Assembly: GCF_016756595.1 (NCBI RefSeq)
Contig: NZ_AP023260.1
Span: forward strand, 1 to 64,000
Source of the DNA: Mesorhizobium sp. L-2-11
GTDB lineage: Bacteria > Pseudomonadota > Alphaproteobacteria > Rhizobiales > Rhizobiaceae
Length of the DNA stretch: 64,000 bases
Reading direction: 5' to 3'
Shown here: positions 44,626 through 53,951 of the stretch, one piece after another
How positions within the stretch are numbered: the first letter of the stretch is position 1
Layout: every line of letters begins with the position of its first letter
The notes under the pieces: generated by a model
Told to the model about the DNA's origin: nothing
The model's database searches: none
Seen by the model: the letters and a program-made list of their open reading frames with translations, nothing else
Position numbers and translations under genes: made by a program

Positions 44626-44958
44626 TCAATCGCGGGGATCCCATTCGATTATCGCCTGCAGGGTGGGATCGTCCTGGCCGGGGTAGCGGCCGAGATTGGC
44701 GTTGAAGCCGAGACGCTTGATCGACAAAGTGTAGTAGGGCTTTTTCGCCTCGCTGGTCTTCTTCCAGATGCCGCCGACCTCGATGTCATAGCCGCGGGGA
44801 GACTTGGCATAGACGCGGTGCGTCGGGGCTTTCTCGTTGCTCGAGTCGAACGGGACAACGTGGATGTCCAGGTCGCGATCGATGGTGGAGATTAGGCCGT
44901 TGCCCTTGGCGGCGTCCAGGTCGTCGGTGTCGAACTGGATGAAGTTGGTGGTGGTCAT
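44626..44958 (-). CDS. DUF736 family protein
   Basis: The 110-residue protein starts MTTTNFIQFDTDDLDAAKG, with GAGGAG upstream. AKSPRGYDIEVGGIWKKTSE and YYTLSIKRLGFNANLG are typical of DUF736, small proteins encoded on conjugative plasmids and integrative elements near ardC and parB genes. Function unknown. It seems a separate transcription unit upstream of the antitoxin. Confidence 0.88.
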   Translation of the reverse strand: MTTTNFIQFDTDDLDAAKGNGLISTIDRDLDIHVVPFDSSNEKAPTHRVYAKSPRGYDIEVGGIWKKTSEAKKPYYTLSIKRLGFNANLGRYPGQDDPTLQAIIEWDPRD

Positions 44959-44973
44959 GTCAGTCACTCCTCT

Positions 44974-45177
44974 TTGGTGGTTGCGACGATTGTTCACGGG
45001 CACGGCGGAAAGCGGTGCGCACCGCAGGCCGAAGCGGTAGCGGAGGAAGCCGGAGGCCGGAAAAATTTGCTGCGCGAGGAAGCCGCAGGCGGGGAAATTT
45101 TTGCGGAGTCCGGATTTGCGCAAACCGCGTCGACGTGCGAACGAGCGTCAAAAGCAACCGCCATGGAGGGGTGAGGG
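44974..45177. other. GC-rich region with short direct repeats
   Basis: No credible long ORF. The region contains repeated GAAGCCG-type and AAAATTTGC/AAATTTTTGCG segments around 45045-45115, suggestive of iterons or protein-binding sites upstream of DUF736. A tiny ORF (45178-45231, plus strand, 17 codons) with a good ribosome-binding site follows; its significance is unknown. Confidence 0.4.
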
Positions 45178-45354
45178 ATGAACATCATTGGCTATATCCC
45201 CCGGCTCGCTGACGACCTGAAGCGGCAATAGGTGGCCTCATTTTATTCATCTTTCGCGGCGACGCAACGCATTCATGCCGTTCGCCGCAAGATTCGAGAA
45301 GCAAATTGCTTCATTGCCACTGAAAGGTCGTGTAGCCGATTTGGGTATGAGAGT

Positions 45355-45873
45355 TCAAGGCGCCGGAGACTTCTTGGCGCGCCGATAGAGATGCGGACTC
45401 TCGATCTCGGCCGACCAGATGCCAAGCCTTCTGTCTCGGGCGCTGTTCTCGGCCTCGCCATACTCGACCAGGTTGATCGCATGGGACGACGGCAGATATC
45501 GAAGCATGGATTCGGCAAGGCCGGCGCCGACCATTGCCAGGCCAATGTCGGTTTCATCGTAGAAGCACTGTCCGACCAGGCGCCGATAGCGGTCGCGGTC
45601 GATGATCCGGCAACGGACGTGTTTCCCGTCGATCATTCGCCGAAGAAAGGCCCGACCTGCAAGGCCGCATTGCCAGACCTCCCCGTCGCGAAGGCCTGTC
45701 TGGTCGAGTTCGCAAGCGTCGATCGCCGCGATCCGAATGCGCTGCTGGCGCACGCTGATCGTGTCTCCGTCGATCACGCGGGCCGTGCCGGACCAGCTGG
45801 CCGGATCGGCATCGGCCGCGCCGACGCTGATGCAAACAACGGCCGCGAGAATATAACGCACGAGATACTTCAA
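45355..45873 (-). CDS. Secreted thermonuclease-like (SNase) protein
   Basis: This 172-residue protein starts with TTG, overlapping the repC2 stop, with GGAG upstream. An N-terminal signal segment (LVRYILAAVVCISVGAADA) is followed by the SNase fold: ARVIDGDTISVRQQRIRIAA, CELDQTG and RDRYRRLVGQC, and a C-terminal YGEAENSARDRRLGIW. Staphylococcal-nuclease homologues hydrolyse DNA/RNA in the periplasm or outside. They are frequent on conjugative plasmids. The longer ORF to 46137 overlaps repC and is rejected. Confidence 0.85.
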   Translation of the reverse strand: MKYLVRYILAAVVCISVGAADADPASWSGTARVIDGDTISVRQQRIRIAAIDACELDQTGLRDGEVWQCGLAGRAFLRRMIDGKHVRCRIIDRDRYRRLVGQCFYDETDIGLAMVGAGLAESMLRYLPSSHAINLVEYGEAENSARDRRLGIWSAEIESPHLYRRAKKSPAP

Positions 45874-47138
45874 TTCACCGTCTCCATAAGATTGCGGGCC
45901 GCAAGCCCGAAAACTGAGCGGGCAAGATGAAGCTCGCCGGCGGCGGCGCGATCCGTCATCGCCCGTAAATAGCCGCCCGGCGACGAAACTTCCTGCCGGT
46001 CGAATTTCTGCAACGTCACCGCAATTGCAACGGCCGCCTGCTGTTCGCCCATTTGGGCGACAGCGCAGCGCCGTGCATCGTCGGAAATGCCGGCAATACA
46101 GCACATTTGGGGCACGAGCCGCGCCAAATCGGCCCAAGTCCGGGGCAGGGCAAACCCGTAAGTTCTCAACGCCGGTATCGCCCGTAAAACGTCCTGCAAC
46201 GCCATAACAACATGCGGCAGGCGCTTCGGCTGGTTGACTTGGTATGAACCTCGCCCCAGGCTTGTTTCATAAGCCCATTGGCTGGCGGAGCCAGCCTCTA
46301 ACAGATTGGGTTGTTCGGCGGTAGCCGAACGCCGATTCTCATTACTATTTGCAATGGGATCAGGGGTTGTAGTCTGTTTGTGCATGTCGTTTTCGGCATA
46401 CATGCATGTCGACTCTTCCGCTTCAGACGCGACTTGCGGGCGACGTGGAAGTTGCAAGACCCGTTCGATGAACCACTCGACAAGCGCCGTTGCGCGGCGC
46501 AACACGCCGCTCGAGGCTTTTGCGGCTGTGCCGACCAGGGCAACGACCCGTTCAAGACGCGCCTCTTGCCGTGCTCGGGCGCGCTCTGAAAGGTCGGTAA
46601 CCGTCGCCAAAGCGCACCGGAGATTGCGCAGTGCGCCACGATATCGTCGCAACGCCGCGCGGGCGGTCGCCTTCTCCGCCTTCGCCTGTCGCACCAGATC
46701 GTCGAGTTCGCGGTAGCGGACGATAAGAATACGCAGGTCGATACCGCAACCATCGACAATCGAGCCGCTGGCACTGCGCACCGGATAGCGCTTGTAGTTG
46801 CCACTATCCTGCATGGTGACAAGGCCGGTGTCGAAGAGGCTCGACAGCATGCGGCTCACCCGGCCGGCCGAACGATTGATTTCGAAGGCGAGCTGCTGGT
46901 TGGACTTGAAGATGATCGGCCTCCCGGCTTTCTCGAAGGCCTCGCCCGGCGCAGTGTTGATCAGCGTGACCAGAAGATGGCTTTCGGTCGCGTTGATCAA
47001 GCCTGTGCAGGGCAGGTTGTGCGCGAGCACGGCGAGCTGACCGCGCGTCACCACTCCGATCTCGGCGGACTGTGCCCGTCGCCGATATTCGGCGCGTTGC
47101 GGTGTCATTCGGCGGCCGATCGGCCGCTTCAGTGGCAT
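45870..47138 (-). CDS. repC: Second, stand-alone RepC-type replication initiator
   Basis: This 422-residue protein starts MPLKRPIGRRMTPQRAEYRR, with GGGAG 6 nt upstream. The winged-helix N-terminal domain has FEINRSAGRVSRMLSSLFDT and the C terminus has SSPGGYLRAMTDRAAAGEL, matching RepC. It is divergent from the repABC RepC and has no repA/repB next to it, which fits solo repC replicons. A candidate antisense RNA lies just upstream. Its presence suggests the window derives from fusion of two replicons or carries a remnant of a second one. Confidence 0.85.
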   Translation of the reverse strand: MPLKRPIGRRMTPQRAEYRRRAQSAEIGVVTRGQLAVLAHNLPCTGLINATESHLLVTLINTAPGEAFEKAGRPIIFKSNQQLAFEINRSAGRVSRMLSSLFDTGLVTMQDSGNYKRYPVRSASGSIVDGCGIDLRILIVRYRELDDLVRQAKAEKATARAALRRYRGALRNLRCALATVTDLSERARARQEARLERVVALVGTAAKASSGVLRRATALVEWFIERVLQLPRRPQVASEAEESTCMYAENDMHKQTTTPDPIANSNENRRSATAEQPNLLEAGSASQWAYETSLGRGSYQVNQPKRLPHVVMALQDVLRAIPALRTYGFALPRTWADLARLVPQMCCIAGISDDARRCAVAQMGEQQAAVAIAVTLQKFDRQEVSSPGGYLRAMTDRAAAGELHLARSVFGLAARNLMETVN

Positions 47139-47244
47139 AGGTTCTCCCACTCTCGTCTCCTTTGTCGTGGAGACCAGACAAAACAATCCCGTTCACCGAA
47201 ACAGTGTTTTTCAGGTTGACAGAGGAAGGGAGGTTTGCGACAAA

Positions 47245-47312
47245 GATTTTGGCTAAATTGATTATTCGCAAACCGCTTCCGGGATTCGTTTCGGGGCGGT
47301 TTTCTTTTTCTG
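47245..47312 (+). ncRNA. Candidate antisense RNA upstream of the second repC
   Basis: A TTGACA -35 element at 47216-47221 faces away from repC, with a weak GACAAA -10 at 47239-47244. A terminator follows: AAACCGC (47270-47276) pairs with GCGGTTT (47296-47302) before a T-rich run. The layout copies the ctRNA of repABC plasmids. The -10 element is poor, so the transcript start is uncertain. Confidence 0.5.
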
Positions 47313-47606
47313 GTCGGTTCGTCTTCTCCGTCGTAGGTGCTAGTTCGCGTGACTCGGAATCATGATTCCGGGTGATTTGCAGAACCATAACTCGAATATC
47401 CATTTTGGCGCAACAATTGTGCTACCACCGGTAGCAAACAAAACCACTCTCCCACGGCTTTCAGGCACTTCATAGCTCGACACTCTCCGGCGCGCGCTTT
47501 ATCTGCTTTACCTTCTTGGATATATGAACGGCAGCAAAGCCGGCCTGGTTTCCGAGCCGGTTTTTCTGCGGGCGGGAAGGGGAGTTTGAGGGGAGGGGGC
47601 CTCCCC

Positions 47607-47816
47607 TCAATGCGGATCGGGGTTGGTCGATCCGGCCCCGATCGCATCAGCGGCCGTCGATGAACGTTCCCGGAAGGCCGAAGGCTTCAAGCGCCACGGT
47701 AAGCGCGTCCTGAATGTCTGCCCAATCGACATGTGCGGGTTCTCGACACAGGCATTGATGAGCTTGAGCAGGCAGGCGCGGTAAACCGATCGCGCCCGAG
47801 AAAGCGCGACCGGCAA
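47607..47816 (-). pseudogene. Small hypothetical protein remnant
   Basis: A 69-codon frame (RARSVYRACLLKLINACVEN) appears to continue in another frame as DIQDALTVALEAFGLPGTFI. This suggests a single-base frameshift in a small protein gene downstream of the ParB-like gene. No family recognised. Confidence 0.35.
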
Positions 47817-47827
47817 GCGGCTGATGA

Positions 47828-49445
47828 TTATTCAGCCGCTACGGGATGAGGTGTTTCTTCATCGAAATCGGCGTCGTCGCGCTTTGTGTCGGCAGCAGGA
47901 ATAGAAATCCTCACAGGCTCCGGAAGCCAACCGCTATCAACGACCATCCGCTCTGCAATGCCGACGGCTTCCAACTTCTTGCCCGCCGCCTTAACGGCAA
48001 GCGCGGCCTGATCACCCTTCTCCTCCCGAATGACGGCCTCGATGCTTTGGCGGTTGATATGCGAGAAATTGCTGTCGCCGGTCGGCTCGAACCATTTCGT
48101 CATGTTCACCGCAAGAGCCTGTCCAAGCTGGTCTGCGTGCTCGAATGCGCCTTTCCGGTCATAGCAGTGAAGCTTCCGCACCGCGTTGACGGAATGAGCC
48201 GCCGCAAAAGCCAGAAGCGACAACAGTTCGTCGCGGTTCTGTTGCAAGCACCATTCCCACAGATCGGCAGGGTTGCCGGGGATATGATCGCCCCATGTCT
48301 CGCGAAGGCCTTCAAACTCCGCCACGGCTCGGCAGGCGTCGCGCCGCTTCATGCTGGTTTCGATATGCTCATGTGTCAGCCTGATTTGCAGCGCGCTATC
48401 TACGTTCGAGCAGTAATCATAGACCACACTCAACAGCATCGCGTGAACCACGGCCGCCAAGGCTATATCGTGATTGTTCGCGAGTTCGACCCGTAGCGCC
48501 GCCGTCTTTTGAGCGGTCAGGTCCTCGACGAGCGCCGCCGAATGCGTCACCTTCGGCTGTCCCACTTCCTGTGGTTTTTCAACGCCGTTGCCGCCCTTGT
48601 CGTCGCCATCGGCCTCGTCATCCCGGCCATCCTCGGGGCAGCACAAGACCACGCTCGATCCGCACATCGCCGTAGTTCGTCAGCGTGACGATCGCGCCAC
48701 TGATCTCTAAAACTTCCGGCGCATAGACTTCTGTGCGATCCTGCAACGCGGTGATCCGCTTGTCGATTTCCTCGATCTTCGCGTCAGCCCCTTCATCGAC
48801 GGCCTCGGCCTCGATCAACTCCGCCAGCTCGTCATATTCTGCGGTGAGCTGGTCAAGTTCGGCTTGTTCGGCCTCGGACAACGGCACCTGTTCGGGATAG
48901 CGCCGCCCGTAGGTCTGGAAGGTGTCATAAGATACATCGGGCATGATCTCGACCCATTTCCAGCCTTCCGCCTTCACGGCCTTGGCTGCGCTTTCAAGCT
49001 TGGCTGCTACAAGGGCATCCAGCTTCACGACATCGACCGCAAAACCGCCTTCCTTGTCATCAAACAGGTCGCGCTTGACGGTTCCGCCTGCCGCCTCGTA
49101 GGCGTCCAGCCCGCCAAGGAATTTGAGCCGCTTGTCGCTGGCCCGAACGCCCTCGCCAGCAAGTGCGGAACGAATGTTTGATGCGTAGCGGTTCCACGTT
49201 GGCAGTTCATTCCATACCCGTTCCTGCGCCTCGTGATCGTCGCTGATCGTGAAGGCCGAAAGCTGGTCAAAGGTCATATCCTCGTTGCGGTGAGCCTCCA
49301 GGAGGCGCGGTGACACGCGACCAAGGGCAAGGCGGCGGCGCACAATCGTTTCGGTCGTGCCGAACCGTGCGGCAATATCGGGGACCGACTTGCCTTCGTC
49401 CGCCAGATCGCGGAACGCCTCGTACTGGTCGACCGGATGAAGCGG
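47828..49445 (-). pseudogene. ParB-like plasmid protein, 5'-truncated by gin3 and frameshifted
   Basis: The upstream part reads HPVDQYEAFRDLADEGKSV and ARFGTTETIVRRRLALGRVS (the ParB helix-turn-helix) and SYDTFQTYGRRYPEQVPLS. It then shifts frame near 48640 at a CCCC run; the reading continues in the next frame as EDGRDDEADGDDKGG through FAAAHSVNAVRKLHCYDRKG to the end. This is the long ParB/RepB-family protein common on alphaproteobacterial conjugative plasmids. The 5' end is cut at 49445, exactly where a gin-element terminus (TTAGGTCAGG) begins. It is doubly inactivated. Confidence 0.85.
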
Positions 49446-49495
49446 TTAGGTCAGGTGTCAACTGTCCTTCGTGGCATTTTCTCGCGGATATTCCG

Positions 49496-49981
49496 TCAGT
49501 TTTCGGCGGTATCGTCACGCAACGCTGTCCTTTTATGGCGCGGGTCGATCGGCACCGCGCGCAGCGCGGTGTCGCGCTCGGCGATCAGCCGAGCATTGTG
49601 ACGTCGATGGCGGTCCGCCGCCGCTTCGGCTGCGAGGGCGCGCTGCAACAGCAGCGCGTTTTCGCTGATCAACTGCCGTTGCTCCTGCTTCATAATGCGG
49701 ATCAGCCCGTGCAACTCGTCAAGCTTGTCCTGCCAGGTCGTTATGGGCTTCACTGGATCGCCAATGATCGCGTGAAGGTCATCGATGATGGCGCGGTGGT
49801 TGGTGTAGATCGCGTTGCGGGCCACGCCGGCCTCGCGCGCGAGCGCGGCGACTGTGAGCGTGTAACCATGCTTATGGAGCGGGTGGATCGGGCAGCCCTT
49901 GCGAAGACGGTCGAGCGCGTCGTTGAGCCGGGTCTCGGTCTTCCGCAGACGCTGCTTATGATGGCTGTGTTTCGTCGGCAT
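49496..49981 (-). CDS. ginD: GinD, HTH/coiled-coil accessory protein (element gin3)
   Basis: The 161-residue protein starts MPTKHSHHKQRLRK, overlapping ginC3 by 26 bp exactly as in gin1. The HTH region LTVAALAREAGVARNAIYTN is followed by a coiled coil (WQDKLDELHGLIRIMKQEQR). A longer in-frame ORF to 50044 is a ginC shadow. It lies next to the element end. Confidence 0.82.
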   Translation of the reverse strand: MPTKHSHHKQRLRKTETRLNDALDRLRKGCPIHPLHKHGYTLTVAALAREAGVARNAIYTNHRAIIDDLHAIIGDPVKPITTWQDKLDELHGLIRIMKQEQRQLISENALLLQRALAAEAAADRHRRHNARLIAERDTALRAVPIDPRHKRTALRDDTAEN

Positions 49982-51827
49982 GGGATATTCCCTCGTCGAG
50001 CTGGGCAAGGATGCGGTCGCATTCCGCGATTCTGACCTCGGCAAGTGCCCTGCTACCGGCGTCGAGCGCCGGCTGTTCGAGCAGTGCTACATTCCGGGTT
50101 CGCCGTGCTTCCCACACTGGCCGGTGTTTGGGCGTGACCGCAAAGTTGGCGCAGGTCGAGCAGGTCGTCTCGGTCCTCAGCACTGGATTGGGGCCGGCTT
50201 CGCCGCCGAAGCAGGCGGAGGTCTCCGGGCGATAGACGCAGTAGCCCCAGTCGCACACGCCAAGCCGCAGGTCAGTCTCTGCCATGAGGAAGTCGACATA
50301 GGCCTGGACGTCGCCGTTCCGGGTGCGGCCGCGGAACCGGGAGCGATGGGCGATACTGCGACCGGCCTTGCCGCCGAGTGCCGAAGCGGTGAGCATCTCC
50401 TCCAGCGCTGCGCGAGTCTCTTCCTGCGCATGCCGATCGATCAGCTCGTCGAGCTGGAAGTCAGTGCCGACGTAGCCGCGGTCAGTCATTACCCGCGTTA
50501 CATGGCCAAGATGGGCCTGGAGTGCAGCAAGCCCGGTGCGGTCGCGCTTGCCGACGAACCGCGCGAACGTCTTGCGACCCTGATGCGTATTGAGATGCCA
50601 GGCTCCCTCATCGTGCAGCGGCAGATCGATAAACGGTGCAAACAGCATGTTGAGCCGGCGGATGATGGTATTGGCGATCGGCAGGTCGATTTCGACCGCG
50701 GGACCGATCAGCCCCGTGCTCGACGTGATCAGGAACAGCTCGCTTCGCCCCGAGCGGTGACGAAGCGGCTCGGAGAGCTGCTCCATCACCGCGACTGCCC
50801 GCGCGACGGGTTCCGGCGCGACCCAGCGATGGGCATCCCCTTGATGGCCGCGCGTGGTCTTGTAGATGCGCCCGGCAAGATAGGCGAACCGCTCGTCGCC
50901 CGTGGCGGAGGCGTGACGTTCGATGCAGCCCACACGTAGCCCGAGGATTTCGGAGACGCGTGCGCCGACCAAGTAGGCGATGGTCACGAAGCAGGCGTCG
51001 TACAGGCGGTCGACGAGCTGGCGCACCGTCTTGGTGCTGGTCACCGGCGCCGGCTGCCAAGGTCCATCTTCCTCGGGAAGTGTCTGGAACCGGAACGAGG
51101 CAATCGTATCGGTGACTCGAAAGCCCGCCTTGGTGGGCGTAAGGCCCGAGGCGAGCGCGGTATCATAGGCGCCCTGTGCCTGCGCATAGAGCGCAAGCAC
51201 ATCGTCGGCCGCAGGACCGATGAGCCGCAGCGCGGAGCTGATGAGCGGCACCGCGATCGCATCAGGCGTATAGGGCAGCCAGCCCCTATGCTGCTTCTTG
51301 AACATGCCGGTCATGCCTGGGAACGGATCGCCGATCGCTAGTTGCCGATAGCGGGCACCCTGCAGGTAAAGCAGGATCACGAGGCGGCGGTAATGGTCGA
51401 GGGTGGCGGCAGCGATCAGCTCCCCGTTGGGGTTGCGGCGCTCGGCCATTGCCGCAAGGAACCGCTCGCTCGCCTCACGGTCAAGCTCGGTGAACCGACG
51501 GTAGCCTTGGCTCTCCATCCAACGGATCAACAGGCGCAGTCCCTTGAACAGCGATGCGAGCGTGCCGTCATGCAGGTGCTGCCGCCCCGGCGGCGGGTCA
51601 ACCTTGGCGCTCCACAGCAGCGTCTTTGCTGCTTCGCGCCAGCCCGTGAAGCCGGGATCGGTGAACCGACCGGTTCCGATGGCGAAGCTCCAGTCGAGCG
51701 AGAAGTCGCTGCGGTTGCTGCCGGGCCTGATGCCGTCCAGATGCCAGATGTCGTCGCAAAAGCGCGAGCGCGACGATATCGGGATTTCGGGCGCGAACGC
51801 CGTCGCAAGGGTCGGTGCGGCGATCAT
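49956..51827 (-). CDS. ginC: Large tyrosine recombinase GinC (element gin3)
   Basis: This 623-residue protein has an intact recombinase core: GARVSEILGLRVGCIE, NTHQGRKTFARFVGK, LGHVTRVMTDRGYVG. The C-terminal Cys-rich module is CDWGYCVYRPETSAC then CSTCANFAVTPKHRPVW. It is the best reference for the frameshifted ginC1. Its start overlaps the ginB3 stop by 4 bp. Its partners GinA and GinB are missing or truncated, so the element should not move by itself. Confidence 0.87.
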   Translation of the reverse strand: MIAAPTLATAFAPEIPISSRSRFCDDIWHLDGIRPGSNRSDFSLDWSFAIGTGRFTDPGFTGWREAAKTLLWSAKVDPPPGRQHLHDGTLASLFKGLRLLIRWMESQGYRRFTELDREASERFLAAMAERRNPNGELIAAATLDHYRRLVILLYLQGARYRQLAIGDPFPGMTGMFKKQHRGWLPYTPDAIAVPLISSALRLIGPAADDVLALYAQAQGAYDTALASGLTPTKAGFRVTDTIASFRFQTLPEEDGPWQPAPVTSTKTVRQLVDRLYDACFVTIAYLVGARVSEILGLRVGCIERHASATGDERFAYLAGRIYKTTRGHQGDAHRWVAPEPVARAVAVMEQLSEPLRHRSGRSELFLITSSTGLIGPAVEIDLPIANTIIRRLNMLFAPFIDLPLHDEGAWHLNTHQGRKTFARFVGKRDRTGLAALQAHLGHVTRVMTDRGYVGTDFQLDELIDRHAQEETRAALEEMLTASALGGKAGRSIAHRSRFRGRTRNGDVQAYVDFLMAETDLRLGVCDWGYCVYRPETSACFGGEAGPNPVLRTETTCSTCANFAVTPKHRPVWEARRTRNVALLEQPALDAGSRALAEVRIAECDRILAQLDEGISHADETQPS

Positions 51828-52746
51828 TCGAGCACCGGCAGCACCGGCAATGTCGCCATGATCGCGCGCGCCGGCTCGTACAGTTCGTCGGGGAAGTCGG
51901 GCAGGATATCCCCTGTCAGGATGCGATGGCTCTCGGCGTAGATCAGCGCCCAGCGTGCCGGATCAAGCCGTAGCCGCGCTGCCTCCAGCGCTTCGATCGC
52001 CTGGAGGATACGCGCCAGATGTTCGGTATCGAGCGGGATCACCAGCCCAGGACAGCGCAGGCAGGCACCAAGCTGGGAACACAGCTTGCCCGGCCTGTCG
52101 CCGGCAAGCAAGTTGAGGCAGTCATGGCCGAACGGAACGCTGGCCGGCAGCGGTGCCGGTATGGTTTCGGAAGGAGAAGTCTCGCCCATAACCCATCCGA
52201 TCATCAGGGCCTGCGCACGAGCGATGGTCTGGGCCTGAGTGCGTTCCGCCTCGGGACCGCGCACATAACGCTCGGTCGTGTCGATGCGCGCATGGTTGAG
52301 CAGCGCCTGGGCCGCGATCAGATCGCCCTGGCTCGCCGTATAGACTCGCGTCGCAGCACTGCCCCGTAGGAACGCCGCCGCGAAGTCGGGCAGTGGCTCG
52401 CGTCGCCGCTCGGGCGCGGCGCGGTTCCAGATCGCGATCCGGGCATTGGCGCGGTCGATGAACCGCTTGACCCCCTTGTGAAGCGTGCCCATCGGGATCA
52501 CAGCAACCGCACCCGTCTTCTCGCTCTTCAGGAGGAACAGCATGTCGCGCTCCTGGGGACGCGTATGGGCAGCTAGCGGCGCGGTCATCACGATCAGCCG
52601 ATCGACCAGATGGGGCGCCGCATAGGGCCGCCTGCGATCGAACGAACGGCGCTGCGCCCGCTTCACCTTCGCGCCGGCGCGCGGCTTGCCCCAGTCGATC
52701 ATCACCCGATGCTCGTCGAGCGGATGCGGGCTCTGGCAGTCGCGCC
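51824..52746 (-). pseudogene. ginB: GinB (element gin3), C-terminal half, cut by IS6-family copy 1
   Basis: Reading begins at the IS junction with DCQSPHPLDEHRVMIDW, aligning with GinB1 (DCIEPHPLVEHRVTIDW), and continues through KRAQRRSFDRRRPYAAP, LLNHARIDTTERYV and the Cys group CSQLGACLRCPGLVIP. The N-terminal half is absent. Confidence 0.85.
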
Positions 52747-53553
52747 GGCATCGTCAACTTAACGAAGCTTGGATACCGATGTGCGATGACGGGCTATGAC
52801 AGAGCGTGACCCACTCTACCGCCGCCACCGCTTTCCCGCCGAGATCATCGCCCATGCTGTCTGGCTCTATTTCCGTTTTCCTCTCAGTTTGCGAATGGTC
52901 GAGGACTTGCTGGCGGCACGAGGGATTATTGTCTCGCATCAGACAGTCCGGCTTTGGGCAGAGAAATTCGGGCGGACCTTTGCCAGCGAGATCCGCCGCC
53001 GCTCAGCGGGTCGGCTGGGTGACAAGTGGCATCTCGACGAGGCCGTCGTTTCGATCCGCGGCAAGAAGCACTGGCTCTGGCGCGCCGTCGATCAGGACGG
53101 TTTCGTCCTGGAGGTTCTGGTGCAAAGTCGTCGCAATGCCAAGGCGGCCAAGCGTCTGATGCGCAAGCTGTTGAAGGGCCAAGGCCGCGCGCCGCGCGTG
53201 ATGATCACCGACAAGCTTCGGTCTTACGACGCTGCAAAGCGAGAGATCATGCCGGGGGTCGAACACCGTTCGCATAAAGGCTTGAACAATCGGGCGGAGA
53301 ACTCCCATCAGCCAGTCCGGCGACGGGAACGGATCATGAAACGCTACAAGTCACAACGCCATTTGCAGCGCTTCGTCTCAATTCATGATCCGATTGCCAA
53401 CCTGTTTCACATCCCCCGCCACGAAATCTCCTCCAGCCATCATCGCGAACTGCGTTCAGAGGCAATGAACCTGTGGGCAAAAATCGCGCGGGCTTGAACC
53501 GCCGTGGGGCAAGCGGGCTACGACCGCCTCGCGCTCTTTAAGTTTACGATGCC
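52747..53553 (+). mobile_element. IS6-family insertion sequence, copy 1
   Basis: This 807-bp element has terminal repeats GGCATCGTCAACTTAACGA and, at the other end inverted, GGCATCGTAAACTTAAAGA. It carries one transposase gene. The flanking 8-mers (GTCGCGCC and CTTACGGC) differ, so this copy marks a deletion or recombination junction rather than a simple insertion. Confidence 0.93.
52796..53497 (+). CDS. IS6-family transposase (copy 1)
   Basis: This 233-residue DDE transposase has an N-terminal helix-turn-helix (GIIVSHQTVRLWAEKFG), first Asp in WHLDEAVVSIRGKKHWLWRA, second Asp in MITDKLRSYDAAKRE, and Glu in LNNRAENSHQPVRRRERIMK. IS6 elements transpose replicatively and promote cointegrates and adjacent deletions, consistent with the broken genes around all three copies. 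Confidence 0.95.
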   Translation: MTERDPLYRRHRFPAEIIAHAVWLYFRFPLSLRMVEDLLAARGIIVSHQTVRLWAEKFGRTFASEIRRRSAGRLGDKWHLDEAVVSIRGKKHWLWRAVDQDGFVLEVLVQSRRNAKAAKRLMRKLLKGQGRAPRVMITDKLRSYDAAKREIMPGVEHRSHKGLNNRAENSHQPVRRRERIMKRYKSQRHLQRFVSIHDPIANLFHIPRHEISSSHHRELRSEAMNLWAKIARA

Positions 53554-53840
53554 CTTACGGCCGCCCTAAAGCCGACCTTGCCGTGACAACATAGGAGTGG
53601 CGTTTGCACCAATCGCGGAGATTCCGAGAAAGACGCGACATCGCGGAAGCTTGGCGGCGCGGACTTCGCTCCAAAATTGTCCGAGAAGCGATTGAGGAAT
53701 TGCTTGAACGTCGGATGGGCACGCGTCAGGGCTCCGACACGAGGGTCGTGAGCCGGCGCTATCGCCGCGATCTCGCATTCGACCGCCTGGTCGAGCGGCA
53801 CGTTTGGCAGGACGAACACCGGCGTCCATTCGACGGTCAT
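53554..53840 (-). pseudogene. Hypothetical protein, N-terminal fragment cut by IS6-family copy 1
   Basis: It starts MTVEWTPVFVLPNVPLDQAV and continues IAAIAPAHDPRVGALTRAHP. It looks like a real coding N terminus of a hypothetical protein often seen in accessory islands; it loses its C terminus at the IS. It is divergent from the OLD-nuclease fragment, suggesting both came from one defence-type locus. Confidence 0.5.
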
Positions 53841-53951
53841 ATGCTATCCCTCATTTTAGAGGCAGGTGCGTGCTCCGAAGACCGGATATGGCATGTCTAA
53901 ACCTGTCACATAGCAAGGAAATATTTTATAAGCACTTGTGGGGGAAGAATC

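Larger units (their letters stand above)
49446..52746 (-). mobile_element. GInt-like element gin3, truncated
   Basis: The ginD-proximal end is TTAGGT-N12-GTCCTTCGTG at 49446, matching the ends of gin1 and gin2. It holds ginD3, ginC3 and the C-terminal part of ginB3 on the minus strand. The rest (5' ginB, ginA and the other end) was lost at an IS6-family copy starting at 52747. It lacks an ardC; ginD3 ends 50 bp from the terminus. Confidence 0.85.

Noticed and set aside
44960..45177. CRISPR-like array in the repeated GC-rich stretch
   Set aside because: The repeats are short, irregular and lack equal-length spacers; iteron-like or binding-site repeats are more likely.
45874..46137. Extended nuclease ORF start
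   Set aside because: It overlaps the repC2 coding sequence, and the signal segment begins at the TTG next to the repC stop.
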